Positions 52,414 through 62,369 of a stretch of 64,000 nt of DNA are shown one piece after another. The translations under genes and the position numbers were made by a program. How positions within the stretch are numbered: the stretch's first letter is position 1; every line of letters begins with the position of its first letter. Below the pieces are notes generated by a model, which saw only the letters and a list, made by a program, of their open reading frames with translations, searched no databases and was not told the DNA's origin. Source of the DNA: Streptomyces bicolor (GTDB lineage Bacteria; Actinomycetota; Actinomycetes; Streptomycetales; Streptomycetaceae); contig NZ_JOFS01000008.1 of the NCBI RefSeq assembly GCF_000719285.1, forward strand, positions 124,001 to 188,000, written 5' to 3'.

Positions 52414-54114
52414 TCAGTCGTGGTCGTGGCCCAGCGGGTCGCCCTCCGCTCCCGTTCCGGGCCCCGGGCCGACCTGGATCTCGAACTCGCCGTCGTATCT
52501 CTTGTGGCCCTCGATCACCGCGAGTTCGACGGCCTCGGAGGCCATCTCGCCGCGCACGGTGACCGGGTCCCGGCGCAGATCGCGCATGAGGGCGACACAC
52601 ATGCCGATCATCACGAGGACGAACGGCGCGGCGGCCAGGATCGTGAGGTTCTGCAGGCCGGTGAGCGCATCGCCCTGCCCGCTGCCGACGAGCAGCATGA
52701 TGGCGGCGACGGCCCCGGTCACCACACCCCAGAACACGACGACGAAGCGGCCGGGTTCCAGGGAGCCCCGCTGGGAGAGCGTGCCCATCACGATGGAGGC
52801 GGCGTCGGCTCCGGAGACGAAGAAGATGCCGACCAGGATCATCACGAGCAGGCTGGTGACGGTCGCGATGGGGAACTCCTGGAGGAGGCCGAAGAGCTGG
52901 CCCTCGGGTGTTTCCTCACCGCCGAGCCCGCCGCCCTCCTTCACCTTCATCGCCGTACCGCCGAAGATCGCGAACCAGACGAGGCTGACCGTGCTGGGCA
53001 CGAGGATGACGCCGCCGACGAACTGCCGGATGGTGCGGCCCCGGCTGATCCGGGCGATGAACATGCCCACGAAGGGCGTCCAGGAGATCCACCAGGCCCA
53101 GTAGAAGACCGTCCAGCTGCCGAGCCAGTCCGCGACGCCCTCGCCGCCGCTGGCCTCGGTGCGGCCGGCGAGCTGTGGCAGGTCGCCGAGGTAGGCGAAG
53201 ATCGACGTGGGCAGCAGGTCGAGCACGATGATCGTGGGGCCCGCGATGAACACGAAGAGGGCGAGGATCAGGGCCAGCACCATGTTGGTGTTGGACAGCC
53301 ATTGGATGCCCCGCTCGATGCCGGAGACGGCCGAGGCGACGAAGGCCAGGGTCAGGACGGCGATGATGGCGACGAGCAGGCCCTCGCTCACGTCGTCCAT
53401 CCAGTCCAGTTCCTGGAAGCCGGAGCCGATCTGGAGCGCGCCGAGGCCCAGGGAGGCCGCGGAGCCGAAGACGGTGGCGATGATCGCGAGGATGTCGATC
53501 ACCCGGCCCCCGGCCCCGTTCGCGTGCTTCTCCCCGATCAACGGGGTGAAGACCGCGCTGATGGTCTGGCGCCGGCGTTTGCGGTAGGTGCTGTAGGCGA
53601 TGCCCAGTCCGACCACGGCGTAGATCGCCCAGGGGTGCAGCGTCCAGTGGAAGAGGGTGGTGGCCATCGCCGTCTCCATGCGCTCGCCGGAGTTGGCGGG
53701 GGCGGTGCCCGGTGGTGGGGTCGTGTAGTGCGCGAGCGGCTCGCTGACGCCGTAGAACATCAGGCCGATACCCATGCCGGCGCTGAACATCATCGCGACC
53801 CAGGAGACCGTGCGGAACTCCGGCTTCTCGCCCTCGGCGCCGAGGTGGATGCGGCCGTAGCGGCTGACAGCGAGCCACAGCGCGAAGACCACGAAGCACG
53901 AGGCGGCCAGCATGAAGGCCCAGCCGCCGTTGTGGATCAGGCCGTTGAGCATCTTCGTGGACACGCTCTCCAGCGAGTCCGTGGCCGCCCAGCCCCAGAT
54001 TACGAAAGCCACGGTGATGGCGGCGGTGACGCCGAACACCACCAGTTCCGTGGGGCGGCCGGAAACGTCCGGCGGGCCTCCCCGGCCGCCCCTGTTCTTC
54101 AGATCCTCGGTCAT
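52414..54114 (-). CDS. BCCT-family betaine/choline/carnitine transporter
   Basis: 566 residues from ATG at 54114 (GAAGGTG 7 nt upstream). Twelve membrane helices; BCCT signatures GMGIGLMFYGVSEPL and WAWWISWTPFVGMFIARISRGRT are present, the Trp/Tyr-rich box that binds trimethylammonium groups. It imports compatible solutes such as glycine betaine with sodium or protons for osmoprotection. A C-terminal cytoplasmic tail (VIEGHKRYDGEFEIQ) may sense osmolarity. Monocistronic. Confidence 0.94.
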   Translation of the reverse strand: MTEDLKNRGGRGGPPDVSGRPTELVVFGVTAAITVAFVIWGWAATDSLESVSTKMLNGLIHNGGWAFMLAASCFVVFALWLAVSRYGRIHLGAEGEKPEFRTVSWVAMMFSAGMGIGLMFYGVSEPLAHYTTPPPGTAPANSGERMETAMATTLFHWTLHPWAIYAVVGLGIAYSTYRKRRRQTISAVFTPLIGEKHANGAGGRVIDILAIIATVFGSAASLGLGALQIGSGFQELDWMDDVSEGLLVAIIAVLTLAFVASAVSGIERGIQWLSNTNMVLALILALFVFIAGPTIIVLDLLPTSIFAYLGDLPQLAGRTEASGGEGVADWLGSWTVFYWAWWISWTPFVGMFIARISRGRTIRQFVGGVILVPSTVSLVWFAIFGGTAMKVKEGGGLGGEETPEGQLFGLLQEFPIATVTSLLVMILVGIFFVSGADAASIVMGTLSQRGSLEPGRFVVVFWGVVTGAVAAIMLLVGSGQGDALTGLQNLTILAAAPFVLVMIGMCVALMRDLRRDPVTVRGEMASEAVELAVIEGHKRYDGEFEIQVGPGPGTGAEGDPLGHDHD

Positions 54115-54203
54115 CTGCGGCACCTTCCCCTGGAAACGGTGGATACGCCGGTCTCCACGTCGTTTCCCAGGACCTACCACAGATCCCGCCGATCGCAGCC
54201 GCT

Positions 54204-55463
54204 TCAGCAGTCGGTGTCGGGCTCAGCGGCTGTGAGGTGGTACGGCGCGCGCTCGTCGAGGAGCAGCGGGACGAGGGCGCGCAGCGACTGGCGGAGCGGG
54301 ACGTAGGTGTCGCGTGTCTTCACTCCGTGCAGGGCGAGTTCGTCCTGCACCTCCGCGTACTGGTCGGCGGTGAGCCGGTAGCCGCAGGGCGGGTCCGCAA
54401 TCACCTCGGCCGGTTCGGCCGGGTCGTTGTCGGCACCACCGAGGTACACGGGCCCGGTGTCGGCGTAGCCCGCCACCCGGGCCCTACCGGTCGCCGCCTC
54501 GACCTGGCCGCGACGGGCGTCCGTGAAGTCGAACAGGCCGTCGAGGGCGGCGAGTTGGGAGCTCACCCGGCGCCGGTTGTTGAGGGCCTCGTCGGCCTTC
54601 TCCGCGTCCGTGAGAGGGTCGACCCGGCTCTCGATCAGCAGGCCGACCGAATGCTTGACGCCGGACATGTTCCGCAGGATGCGTTCCTGGCCGTCGCCGG
54701 CGACCTGCTTGATCGGTTCGCCGGTGACCGGGTCGGTCCAGATGCCGTAGGTGCCGGTCGAGTAGCCGGCGCCCGAGGCGGCGGGGCGTACGTACGACTC
54801 CGACAGGGCCTCGGCCTCGTCGTGGACGTGCGCGTCGGTGTTGAGGTTGCGCGGCCACAGGTCGAACAGGTCCTTGTCGTAGTACGGGGGTGTGGCGCCG
54901 TACTCGTGCAGGTCGTAGACCACGTCGGGGCGTTGGTCGCGGATGACCGCGGCCATGGCCCGGCCCTCGGCGGTCCGGAGCGCGAGGTGGTCGCGGTTGA
55001 TGTCCACGCCGTCGCTGTTGCCGCGGGTGTCGGCGACCCGGCCGTCGGGGTTGGCGGTGGGCACGACCAGCAGGGTGGTGCGCTCCAGGAAGCGCCGGGT
55101 CTGCCGGTCCGTCGCGTAGGCCAGGTCACGGATGGTGGACAGGCATGCCTCGCGGCCGGAGGGTTCGTCACCGTGCTGGCTGCAGATGAGCAGCACCTTG
55201 TTCGGGGTGGGGCTGGTGCCGATGCGGACCAGTTGGAGCGGGCGGCCCTGTTTCGTCGTGCCGATGCGGGCGACGGAGACGCGGTCGCTCGCCTTGTCGA
55301 CGGCCGTGAGGAAGGCCCGCTCCTCGGACTCCCCGGTCCATCTGGCGCCGTTCGACTGTTCGAAGCCGGTGCGGGGCGGGGAGTCGGCGGCGTGGGCCGG
55401 TACGCCGACCAGGGATGCGGCGAGGGCCGCCGCGGTCAGGGTGAGGGCTCGGATGCCGGTCAC
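54204..55463 (-). CDS. Secreted M14 zinc carboxypeptidase
   Basis: 419 residues with a signal peptide ([24 protein letters not shown]). Metal ligands are visible as [12 protein letters not shown] (HxxE) and the third His in YDLHEYG; the substrate Arg is in [10 protein letters not shown] and the catalytic Glu near LLIESRVD. It should remove C-terminal residues from peptides outside the cell. Its start overlaps the Xaa-Pro dipeptidyl-peptidase stop by 4 nt, so the two peptidases are made together. Confidence 0.92.
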   Translation of the reverse strand: MTGIRALTLTAAALAASLVGVPAHAADSPPRTGFEQSNGARWTGESEERAFLTAVDKASDRVSVARIGTTKQGRPLQLVRIGTSPTPNKVLLICSQHGDEPSGREACLSTIRDLAYATDRQTRRFLERTTLLVVPTANPDGRVADTRGNSDGVDINRDHLALRTAEGRAMAAVIRDQRPDVVYDLHEYGATPPYYDKDLFDLWPRNLNTDAHVHDEAEALSESYVRPAASGAGYSTGTYGIWTDPVTGEPIKQVAGDGQERILRNMSGVKHSVGLLIESRVDPLTDAEKADEALNNRRRVSSQLAALDGLFDFTDARRGQVEAATGRARVAGYADTGPVYLGGADNDPAEPAEVIADPPCGYRLTADQYAEVQDELALHGVKTRDTYVPLRQSLRALVPLLLDERAPYHLTAAEPDTDC

Positions 55464-57415
55464 TGGCCTCCCTCCGGGATGCGGTGGATGGTGCGGGGTG
55501 CGGTCAGGCCGTCCAGAGGCGTGGCCTCGGGGGCGGCGGCTACGGAGCCCGCCGTGGCGCGTGCGAAGGCTTGGGCGCCGCCGACGAGCGGGAGGCGGGC
55601 CTTGGTGCGGGCGAGGTCGAGGGTGAGGGTCGGTGTGGTCGAAGGAGGATCGATCAGGTCCTTGTCCGTGCCCGCGACGATCAGGGCGAGGCGGTGTCCG
55701 GCCGGGACCACGTGGTCGGTGGCCGCGAGGTCGAGGGTGATCGTGTACGCCTTACCCGGGGTGAGCGGTTCGCCCTTCAGGTCCGAGGCGTAATTGCCCA
55801 GGTCGGCCCAGCCGCGGCTGACGACCGTGTAGTCGACGTCGGCGGTCTTGGCCTTGGTCTCCCTGAAGCAGGCGCTGTCGCCGGTGGTGCTGACGCCCCA
55901 GCAGGTGCGGTCGGTGAGCGTGGTGATGCCCTCGCCGCTCGTCGCGTAGTCGCGGATGGTGTCGGGGCCGAGGTCGACCAGGACGGCGGACAGATGGGCG
56001 GTCGAGGTGGTCGGGGTCGCGGTGACGGTGACCTCGGAGGGGCCGGACAGGCGCAGGTCGCGGGTGAGCGGCTTGGTCACGAAGCCGGCCTTGTCGGGGG
56101 TGGGCCGGTCGATGTGGGCGGCCCAGTCGGTCTCGCTGTGCTGCGGGTCGTCGGTGAAGGTCTCGGTGCCCTTGCCCTTGCGCAGGCCGAGGGTGCCGAC
56201 GCCGGCCTGGGTGCCCTTGGCCGGGCGCAGGGTGGTCGTGTCGGTGCCGCGCGGCGGCCAGACCTTGGAGGTGACCCACTGGTCGGGGTGACGCTCGATG
56301 TCGGCCATCGGCTCGCGGTCGATGCCGTTGTCGTAGCCGAGGAGTTCGTGGTCGAACCAGCGGTGCAGGGTGTCCACCCATTCGGCGCGACGGAAGTCGA
56401 ACGGGTCCACGTGGCCGGTCTGGGAGAGCCATATCTTGCGCTCGACGCCGTTCGTCGCGAGCGCGTCCCACCACTGGCCGACGTGCTTCATACGGACGTT
56501 GAGGTCCTGCATGCCGTGGATCAGGAACACGCTCGCCCTGACCTTGCGCGCGTCCTTCACGTAGTCGCGTTCGCTCCACAGCGGCGTCCAGTCGCCGGTG
56601 CGCGGGGCCCCGTCGACGAGCATCTGCTGGACGGCGCCGCACTTGGCGCGGGCGTCGGGGCTGTCGACGTAGTTGGACAGCCAGTCGGGGCCGGAGTCGT
56701 ACAGCGGGGCGCCCTGCTGGAAGTAGTAGTCGTACCAGGAGGAGATCGCGCTGATCGGCACGATGGTCTTCAGGCCCTCGACCCCGGTGGCGGCGACGCC
56801 GTTGGCGATGGTGCCGTCCCAGCTCTTGCCGATCATTCCGGTGCGGCCGTTGGTCCACGCCGCTGTGGCCTTGGTGGTGCCGGTGCGGGTCGTGTACGCC
56901 TTCGCTCGGCCGTTCAGCCAGTCGACGACGGCCTTCGCGGAGAGGATGTCGGAGCGGCCCCCGACGTCCACGCAGCCGTCGGAGCGGTTGGTGCCGGCGA
57001 GGTCGACGCCGACGACGGCGTAGCCGCGGGGCACGAAGTAGTTGTCGTAGAACAGCGGCATCTGGACGACGTTGCCGCTCGCGTCGTACGTCTTCTTCTG
57101 GCTCTCGTTGCCGCGCCCGCAGCAGGAGTAGTACGGGCTGGCGTCCATGATGACGGGCACCTTGCGGCCCTGCGCGGCCGCTTCGCGGGGCCGGACGATG
57201 TCGACGGCGACGCGGTCGTTCCTTCCGTCGCGGTCGTGGTCGAGTCCGGTGTCCACCCATACGGCCTCGCGGATGGCGTTCTCGTACGAGTGGACGGGCC
57301 TGCTCTCCCGCGGGTCGGCTTGTGCCGTCGCGGGTGAGAGGAACGCGGCCAGCAGGGCGCCTGCGGCCGCCGTCGCGAGCGGTCTCCAGATCGTGAAGCG
57401 CATGCGTTTCGGCAT
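55460..57415 (-). CDS. Secreted Xaa-Pro dipeptidyl-peptidase (S15/CocE-like)
   Basis: 651 residues; signal peptide [19 protein letters not shown] to SPATAQAD. Alpha/beta hydrolase with nucleophile in [14 protein letters not shown], the Asp region [16 protein letters not shown] and the His in QTGHVDPF. The C-terminal jelly-roll ([23 protein letters not shown]) is typical of S15 enzymes. It releases Xaa-Pro dipeptides from extracellular peptides, working with the coupled M14 carboxypeptidase and probably the divergent M1 aminopeptidase. Confidence 0.93.
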   Translation of the reverse strand: MPKRMRFTIWRPLATAAAGALLAAFLSPATAQADPRESRPVHSYENAIREAVWVDTGLDHDRDGRNDRVAVDIVRPREAAAQGRKVPVIMDASPYYSCCGRGNESQKKTYDASGNVVQMPLFYDNYFVPRGYAVVGVDLAGTNRSDGCVDVGGRSDILSAKAVVDWLNGRAKAYTTRTGTTKATAAWTNGRTGMIGKSWDGTIANGVAATGVEGLKTIVPISAISSWYDYYFQQGAPLYDSGPDWLSNYVDSPDARAKCGAVQQMLVDGAPRTGDWTPLWSERDYVKDARKVRASVFLIHGMQDLNVRMKHVGQWWDALATNGVERKIWLSQTGHVDPFDFRRAEWVDTLHRWFDHELLGYDNGIDREPMADIERHPDQWVTSKVWPPRGTDTTTLRPAKGTQAGVGTLGLRKGKGTETFTDDPQHSETDWAAHIDRPTPDKAGFVTKPLTRDLRLSGPSEVTVTATPTTSTAHLSAVLVDLGPDTIRDYATSGEGITTLTDRTCWGVSTTGDSACFRETKAKTADVDYTVVSRGWADLGNYASDLKGEPLTPGKAYTITLDLAATDHVVPAGHRLALIVAGTDKDLIDPPSTTPTLTLDLARTKARLPLVGGAQAFARATAGSVAAAPEATPLDGLTAPRTIHRIPEGGQ

Positions 57416-57622
57416 GCGCGGACGTTACATCGGTCAACTCCCGTGCAGAAGAGGGCGGCTGATGACACATGAGACCCGCGTGGCCGATAAACGCCCCTGA
57501 GGCGGGTCGGCTCATGTCGGCCGAATGGCGATCGTGTGACAGCGGTGGTCATGGACACACCGGGGGCACAGGTGGTGAATAGGCTCCGGACAGACTTCGG
57601 GCCCCTACGACTTGGAGCTTTC

Positions 57623-59122
57623 GTGCACCGCAGAATCATGGCGCCGGGCGCGCTCGCAGCCGCCTCTTTGATGCTGGTGATCCCGGCGTCGGCCGCGAGC
57701 AGCGTCCCCGGCGCTCCGGGCATCGGCGACCCCTACTACCCGGCCTACGGCAACGGCGGATACGACGTCTCCCACTACGACCTGCGGCTGAAGTACCAGC
57801 CGGCCACGGACGAGTTGGAGGGTACGGCGACCCTGCTGGCGAAGACCACGCAGGATCTGTCCCGCTTCAATCTGGACTTTCTGCTGGACGTCAGCGAGGT
57901 CCGGGTCAACGGCGCGAAGGCGTCGTTCGCGACGTCGGGCGAGCACGAGCTGGAGATCACGCCGAAGAAGCCGCTGGCCAAGGGCACGGACATCACCGTG
58001 GTGGTGCGCTACCGAGGGGTGCCGTCCTCGAAGGAGGCGTACGGCTTCACCAGCTGGCACCGTACGCCGGACGGCGGTGTCGGGGCGAACGAGCCCGAGG
58101 CCGCCTGGTGGTGGTTCCCCAGCAACGACCACCCGCTCGACAAGGCGACGTACGACGTCTCGGTGCTGGTCCCGGACGGCACACAGGCCATCTCCAACGG
58201 CACCTTGCGGTCGACGAGTTCACGGCTGGGCTGGACCCGCTACAACTGGCGCTCCGACAAGCCGCAGGCGACATATCTCGCCACGCTCGCGGTGGGCAGG
58301 TTCGACGTGACCACGGGGACGAGCGAGAGCGGTATTCCGGTCATCAACGCCTACAGCAAGGACCTGGGCGAGCACTCCGGCGCGGCGCGGGCGAGCATCG
58401 AGCGGACCGGGGAGATCGCCGACTGGCTGAGCGAGTACTTCGGGCCGTATCCGTACAACGCGCTCGGCGGGTATGTGCCGAACACCGACACCGGGTACGC
58501 GCTGGAGACGCAGACCCGGCCATTCTACAGCCCGGCGAACTTCGCCAACGGTTCGAACACGTCCGTCGTCGTCCATGAGCTGGCCCATCAGTGGTACGGC
58601 GACCTGGTGTCCGTGAAGGACTGGAAGGACATCTGGATCAACGAGGGCTTCGCCCGGTACGCGCAGTGGCTGTGGTCGGAGCACGAGGGCGAGGGGACGA
58701 CGCAGGAGATCGCCGACTACGTGTACGCCTCGCGCGCGGCCGACGACCGGTTCTGGACGGTCAAGCCCGGGGACCCCGGTCCGCAGAACCAGTTCCACAT
58801 CGCGGTCTACGACCGGGGGGCGTTGACCCTGCAGGCGCTGCGCAACGAGATCGGGGACGAGGCGTTCTTCGCGATCCTCAAGGGCTGGACGCAGAAGTAC
58901 GCCTATGGCAACGCGTCGGTGGCCGACTTCCAGCGGTACGCCGAGGAGGTGTCCGGGAAGCGGCTGGCTGCGCTGTTCGATACGTGGCTGTTCCAGCCGT
59001 CGAAGCCGGGGGCTGCCGCGGCTCGGGCGGCGTCGGTCGGTGAGGTGGCCGGGGTTCCTGGGCAGCCGAAGTCTTGGAAGAAGATCGCTGCGACCAATGA
59101 GGTGCACGAGCACGGGCACTGA
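57623..59122 (+). CDS. Secreted M1-family metallopeptidase
   Basis: 499 residues from GTG at 57623 (GGAG 5 nt upstream; the frame begins at 57536). The signal peptide is MHRRIMAPGALAAASLMLVIPASAAS. The N-terminal beta-saddle (YDVSHYDLRLKYQP) leads to the thermolysin-like domain with zinc motif VVHELAHQWYGD and the third ligand Glu in WINEGFARYAQWL. It is short for M1 because it lacks the C-terminal helical domain, as in other secreted Streptomyces members. It removes N-terminal residues from peptides, complementing the divergent peptidases. Confidence 0.93.
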   Translation: MHRRIMAPGALAAASLMLVIPASAASSVPGAPGIGDPYYPAYGNGGYDVSHYDLRLKYQPATDELEGTATLLAKTTQDLSRFNLDFLLDVSEVRVNGAKASFATSGEHELEITPKKPLAKGTDITVVVRYRGVPSSKEAYGFTSWHRTPDGGVGANEPEAAWWWFPSNDHPLDKATYDVSVLVPDGTQAISNGTLRSTSSRLGWTRYNWRSDKPQATYLATLAVGRFDVTTGTSESGIPVINAYSKDLGEHSGAARASIERTGEIADWLSEYFGPYPYNALGGYVPNTDTGYALETQTRPFYSPANFANGSNTSVVVHELAHQWYGDLVSVKDWKDIWINEGFARYAQWLWSEHEGEGTTQEIADYVYASRAADDRFWTVKPGDPGPQNQFHIAVYDRGALTLQALRNEIGDEAFFAILKGWTQKYAYGNASVADFQRYAEEVSGKRLAALFDTWLFQPSKPGAAAARAASVGEVAGVPGQPKSWKKIAATNEVHEHGH

Positions 59123-59156
59123 GTGCGTCTGTGGATGTGCCGCGTCACGTTGTCGG

Positions 59157-59240
59157 GCGTCTGCGGGTGCGTTGTGGTTGATCGCGCCCACGCGGCGGAG
59201 CCGCATATCGACACAGCCCCGCGCCCCTTCAGGGCGTTGC
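59157..59240 (-). repeat. Dispersed repeat, copy B (supplies the PfkB gene's stop)
   Basis: Inverted counterpart of the element at 51159-51243. It lies between the M1 peptidase and the PfkB-family kinase and runs 12 nt into the latter, so the last codons (ending ATP) and TGA stop of the kinase are part of the repeat. Confidence 0.9.
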
Positions 59241-60131
59241 GGTGCGCTCCATTAGTTCGTTGCGCCCTATCGCGTCCGTCTCCGTCGACGGCACGGTGCA
59301 CGCGTGGGCACCGGCCACCGCGCCGTACAGGGCGCTGCGCCGGGGGGTCTCGCGGTTCAACCAGGCATAGAGGAACGCGGCGGCGAAGGCGTCGCCCGCG
59401 CCGTTGGAGTCCACCACCGGCGCGGGCGGCGTCACGGCGGGTACGCGGGTCACCTCGTCGTCGGCCAGTACGTATGCGCCCTTCGCACCCGCTGTGGCCA
59501 CAACCACCTCAGCCCGGCCACGATCGGCGATCCGGCGCATCGTCCGCTCGGGGTCGGCCAGGGCGACAGCGGACAGGAAGACGACATCAGCGGCCTGCGC
59601 GAACGGCTCGTGGTACGGGTTTTCGCCGTCCCAGTCGTGCAGGTCGGTGGACAGCGTCGCGCCCGACTCGCGCAGTAGCGGCAGGGAGTGGGCGCAGGGC
59701 TGGGTGATGGTGACGTGGACGTGGCGGCTCGCCTCCGCCAGGGCGCGCACCGTGGCCTCCGGGAAGCGGTCGTCGGGGTGGGAGCGGCTCGTGTCGTACA
59801 GGGACAGCCGGCGACCGTCGGGACCGACGAGGTTGACCGCGCGCTTGGTGCCCGCCGGCTGTGGTACGGCCGTGAGGCCGATGCCGTGCTCGTCGTGCAG
59901 GGCACGGACGAGGTCGCCCTCGGGGTCGTCGCCGAGGAAGTCGACATGGTGGGTGCGCAGACCCAGGGCGCTCAGGCCGACGGCGACGAAGTCCCCGGTC
60001 TGCCCGGCGCGGGTGCGGATGCCCGAGTCGATCATGTAGCTGTCGGCGTACGGAAGCGGCAGCGCGGGGACGTACACGATGGTGTCCACCCCGGCACCGC
60101 CCAGCACGAGCACGTCGATGTCGCGGCTCAA
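59229..60131 (-). CDS. PfkB-family carbohydrate kinase (ribokinase-like)
   Basis: 300 residues from a TTG at 60131, sharing TTGA with the macrodomain stop; GGAGGG lies 7 nt upstream. Ribokinase fold with VLVLGGAGVDTIVYV, RTRAGQTGDFVAVGLSALG, and the catalytic-site motif DSNGAGDAFAAAFLYAW, where the usual DTGAGD Thr is Ser-Asn. It phosphorylates a sugar or nucleoside with ATP. Placed immediately after a macrodomain gene, it may salvage ribose or ADP-ribose breakdown products; that is inference. Confidence 0.88.
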   Translation of the reverse strand: MSRDIDVLVLGGAGVDTIVYVPALPLPYADSYMIDSGIRTRAGQTGDFVAVGLSALGLRTHHVDFLGDDPEGDLVRALHDEHGIGLTAVPQPAGTKRAVNLVGPDGRRLSLYDTSRSHPDDRFPEATVRALAEASRHVHVTITQPCAHSLPLLRESGATLSTDLHDWDGENPYHEPFAQAADVVFLSAVALADPERTMRRIADRGRAEVVVATAGAKGAYVLADDEVTRVPAVTPPAPVVDSNGAGDAFAAAFLYAWLNRETPRRSALYGAVAGAHACTVPSTETDAIGRNELMERTATP

Positions 60132-60616
60132 CTCCCGCCCTCCCCGTGGTCGTAGACGGTGACGGCGATCCCTCGCCGCACCAGCCGCTCGATGATCAGC
60201 GGCTCGACGCGGGACCACTTGCCCCCGGCCAGCCCACACCCTATCCGTGGCATGTGCACGGAGGCGCCGAGCTCGACCGCCTTCTCGCCGAGCCGCTCCA
60301 GCGCCGCGTCGATCGCCTCGTAGCGCACGGGCACGCCCTTGCTGCCGGTGCGGGTGCCGCGTTGCCCGACCATGTTGGCCACCCAGACGTACGGCTCGAC
60401 CTGGACGAACTGGACCGCGCCCAGCCCGAAGTCGTTCGAGGCTCGCTTGCGGTGCCATGCGCGGTAGGACTTCTCCGGCTCGGGCCAGCGGCGCGATATG
60501 GCCAGGACGAAGCCCTTCCCCCATCCCCCGATGTCGTTGCAGACATGGGCGATCACCTTGACGCCCTTCACCGACGGAACGGTGGCGTCACCCCGAATGT
60601 AAGTGATCTCCGACAT
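60128..60616 (-). CDS. Macrodomain protein (ADP-ribose-binding)
   Basis: 162 residues. The ADP-ribose-binding elements are TYIRGDATVP at the N-terminus, VIAHVCNDIGGWGKGFVLAI and the late GASVHMPRIGCGLAGGKWSRV, typical of the TARG1/ALC1-like macrodomain group. It could remove ADP-ribose from targets or process ADP-ribose-1''-phosphate. It is translationally coupled with the PfkB-type kinase. Confidence 0.9.
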   Translation of the reverse strand: MSEITYIRGDATVPSVKGVKVIAHVCNDIGGWGKGFVLAISRRWPEPEKSYRAWHRKRASNDFGLGAVQFVQVEPYVWVANMVGQRGTRTGSKGVPVRYEAIDAALERLGEKAVELGASVHMPRIGCGLAGGKWSRVEPLIIERLVRRGIAVTVYDHGEGGS

Positions 60617-60656
60617 GACGCCACCGTAGAGGCCGCCACTGACAACGGCCGCTGAT

Positions 60657-60681
60657 TTCTGCGGGAGCTCGCCCCGCAGAA
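60657..60681 (-). terminator. Hairpin terminator after the amino-acid permease
   Basis: A perfect 9-bp stem (TTCTGCGGG with CCCGCAGAA) and 7-nt loop starting 2 nt after the minus-strand permease stop. Confidence 0.75.
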
Positions 60682-60682
60682 C

Positions 60683-62161
60683 CTACTTCGTGAGCTGGGC
60701 CAGCTCCTGGTCCTCCGCCTTCGCGACCCGGCGCCGGATCCCGTACCAGCCGCCGACCAGCATCACGGCGATCACCGGGATCAGCAGCAGCGTCTTGCGG
60801 CCGACCTCGGGGTCGTTCCACATCATGCCCAGGCAGGCCAGCAGGAAGACGATCGTGGCGATCTCCGTGACCGGGCTGCCGGGGAGGCGGAAGGAGGGCC
60901 GGGCCAGCAGGCCCGCCTTGGCGCGGCGGACGAAGATCAGGTGGCAGACCATGATGATCACCCAGGTCGAGATGATGCCGAGGGAGGCGACGTTCAGCAC
61001 GATCTCGAAGGCCTGGCTGGGCATGAGGTAGTTCAGGCCGACGCCGAGCACGCACACCGCGCAGGTGAGCAGGATGCCGCCGTAGGGGACCTGGCTGCGG
61101 TTCATGCGGGCCGTGAACTTCGGGGCCGAGCCCGCCATCGCCATCGAGCGCAGGATGCGGCCCGTGGAGTACAGACCGGAGTTCAGGGACGACATCGCGG
61201 CCGTCAGCACCACCAGGTTCATCACGTCACCGGCACCCTCGACGCCGATCTTCGACAGGACCGTGACGAAGGGGCTCTCGTCGGCCGAGTAGACCGAGCC
61301 GGGGAGCAGCAGGGCGAGCAGGACGACGGAGCCGACGTAGAAGAGGCCCACGCGCCACATGATCGAGTTCACCGCGCGCGGGACGATCTTCTCCGGCTCC
61401 GCGGTCTCGCCCGCGGCCACGCCGACCAGCTCCAGGGCGGCGTACGCGAAGATCACGCCCTGCATGACGAGGACGACGGGCATGAGGCCGTGCGGGAAGA
61501 CGCCGCCGTTGTCGGTGACGACGCTCAGGCCCGGGGTCTGGCCGCCCACCTCGTGCTGCGTGGCGAGCAGGAAGATGCCGACGAACATGAAGGCGACCAG
61601 CGTGGCGACCTTGATGATCGCGAACCAGAACTCCATCTCGCCGAAGATCTTCACCGAGATCAGGTTGACCGCGAGGACCACGGCCAGCGCGATCAGGGCC
61701 AGCACCCACTGCGGGATGTCGGTGAACAGGCTCCAGTAGTGCGTGTAGAGCGCGATCGCCGTGATGTCGGCGATACCGGTCGTCGACCAGTTCAGGAAGT
61801 ACATCCAGCCCGCGACGTAGGCGCCCTTCTCACCGAGGAACTCGCGCGCGTACGACACGAACGAGCCGGAGGACGGGCGGTACAGGACCAGCTCGCCCAG
61901 CGCCCGGACCACGAAGAAGGCGAAGACGCCGCAGACGAGGTACGCGAGGGCGAGGGCCGGGCCCGCGTTGTGGAGGCGGCCACCCGCTCCGAGGAAGAGG
62001 CCGGTGCCGATGGCCCCGCCGATGGCGATCATGTTGACGTGGCGGGCCTTGAGGTCCTTGCTGTAACCGGCGTCGCCCGCGTCCGCGGGCACCTGGGCCG
62101 CGTCGTTGTGGGGTGCGGCCACGGCCGTGTTCACGGCGTCCTTGCTCACGGGTGGTACCAC
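60683..62161 (-). CDS. Amino-acid permease (APC family, AnsP/CycA-like)
   Basis: 492 residues from GTG at 62161; a GTG at 62149 is possible. Twelve membrane helices. Opening text [23 protein letters not shown] and [17 protein letters not shown] are hallmarks of the amino-acid transporter family, followed by [15 protein letters not shown]. It imports amino acids such as asparagine, serine or alanine with protons. Divergent from the MerR regulator, which may control it. Confidence 0.93.
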   Translation of the reverse strand: MVPPVSKDAVNTAVAAPHNDAAQVPADAGDAGYSKDLKARHVNMIAIGGAIGTGLFLGAGGRLHNAGPALALAYLVCGVFAFFVVRALGELVLYRPSSGSFVSYAREFLGEKGAYVAGWMYFLNWSTTGIADITAIALYTHYWSLFTDIPQWVLALIALAVVLAVNLISVKIFGEMEFWFAIIKVATLVAFMFVGIFLLATQHEVGGQTPGLSVVTDNGGVFPHGLMPVVLVMQGVIFAYAALELVGVAAGETAEPEKIVPRAVNSIMWRVGLFYVGSVVLLALLLPGSVYSADESPFVTVLSKIGVEGAGDVMNLVVLTAAMSSLNSGLYSTGRILRSMAMAGSAPKFTARMNRSQVPYGGILLTCAVCVLGVGLNYLMPSQAFEIVLNVASLGIISTWVIIMVCHLIFVRRAKAGLLARPSFRLPGSPVTEIATIVFLLACLGMMWNDPEVGRKTLLLIPVIAVMLVGGWYGIRRRVAKAEDQELAQLTK

Positions 62162-62333
62162 TCTCTGGTGCGCCCGAGCGGATTGCGCTCGGGTGTCCGG
62201 ACGTACGTATGGCCCGCGCCTTCCGTAAAGGCACAGACCAAGGGGCCACCTTCCCCCAGCGGGCGCGGCTCACGCGGTGGCGTACGTCACAGAGCGTTAC
62301 TTCTCACACGGCTGTCACGCCGGTCGCGGGAGG

Positions 62334-62354
62334 TGTCACAGCACTGGTGAGACA
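62334..62354 (+). promoter_or_regulatory. MerR-type operator and likely leaderless promoter
   Basis: Inverted repeat TGTCACA-N7-TGAGACA (6 of 7 arms match) is followed by GATACT at 62357-62362. That -10 box lies 7 nt before the MerR gene's ATG (62370), the spacing expected of a leaderless transcript. The repeat between the promoter elements suits MerR autoregulation. Confidence 0.5.
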
Positions 62355-62369
62355 GCGATACTGCTGCAC

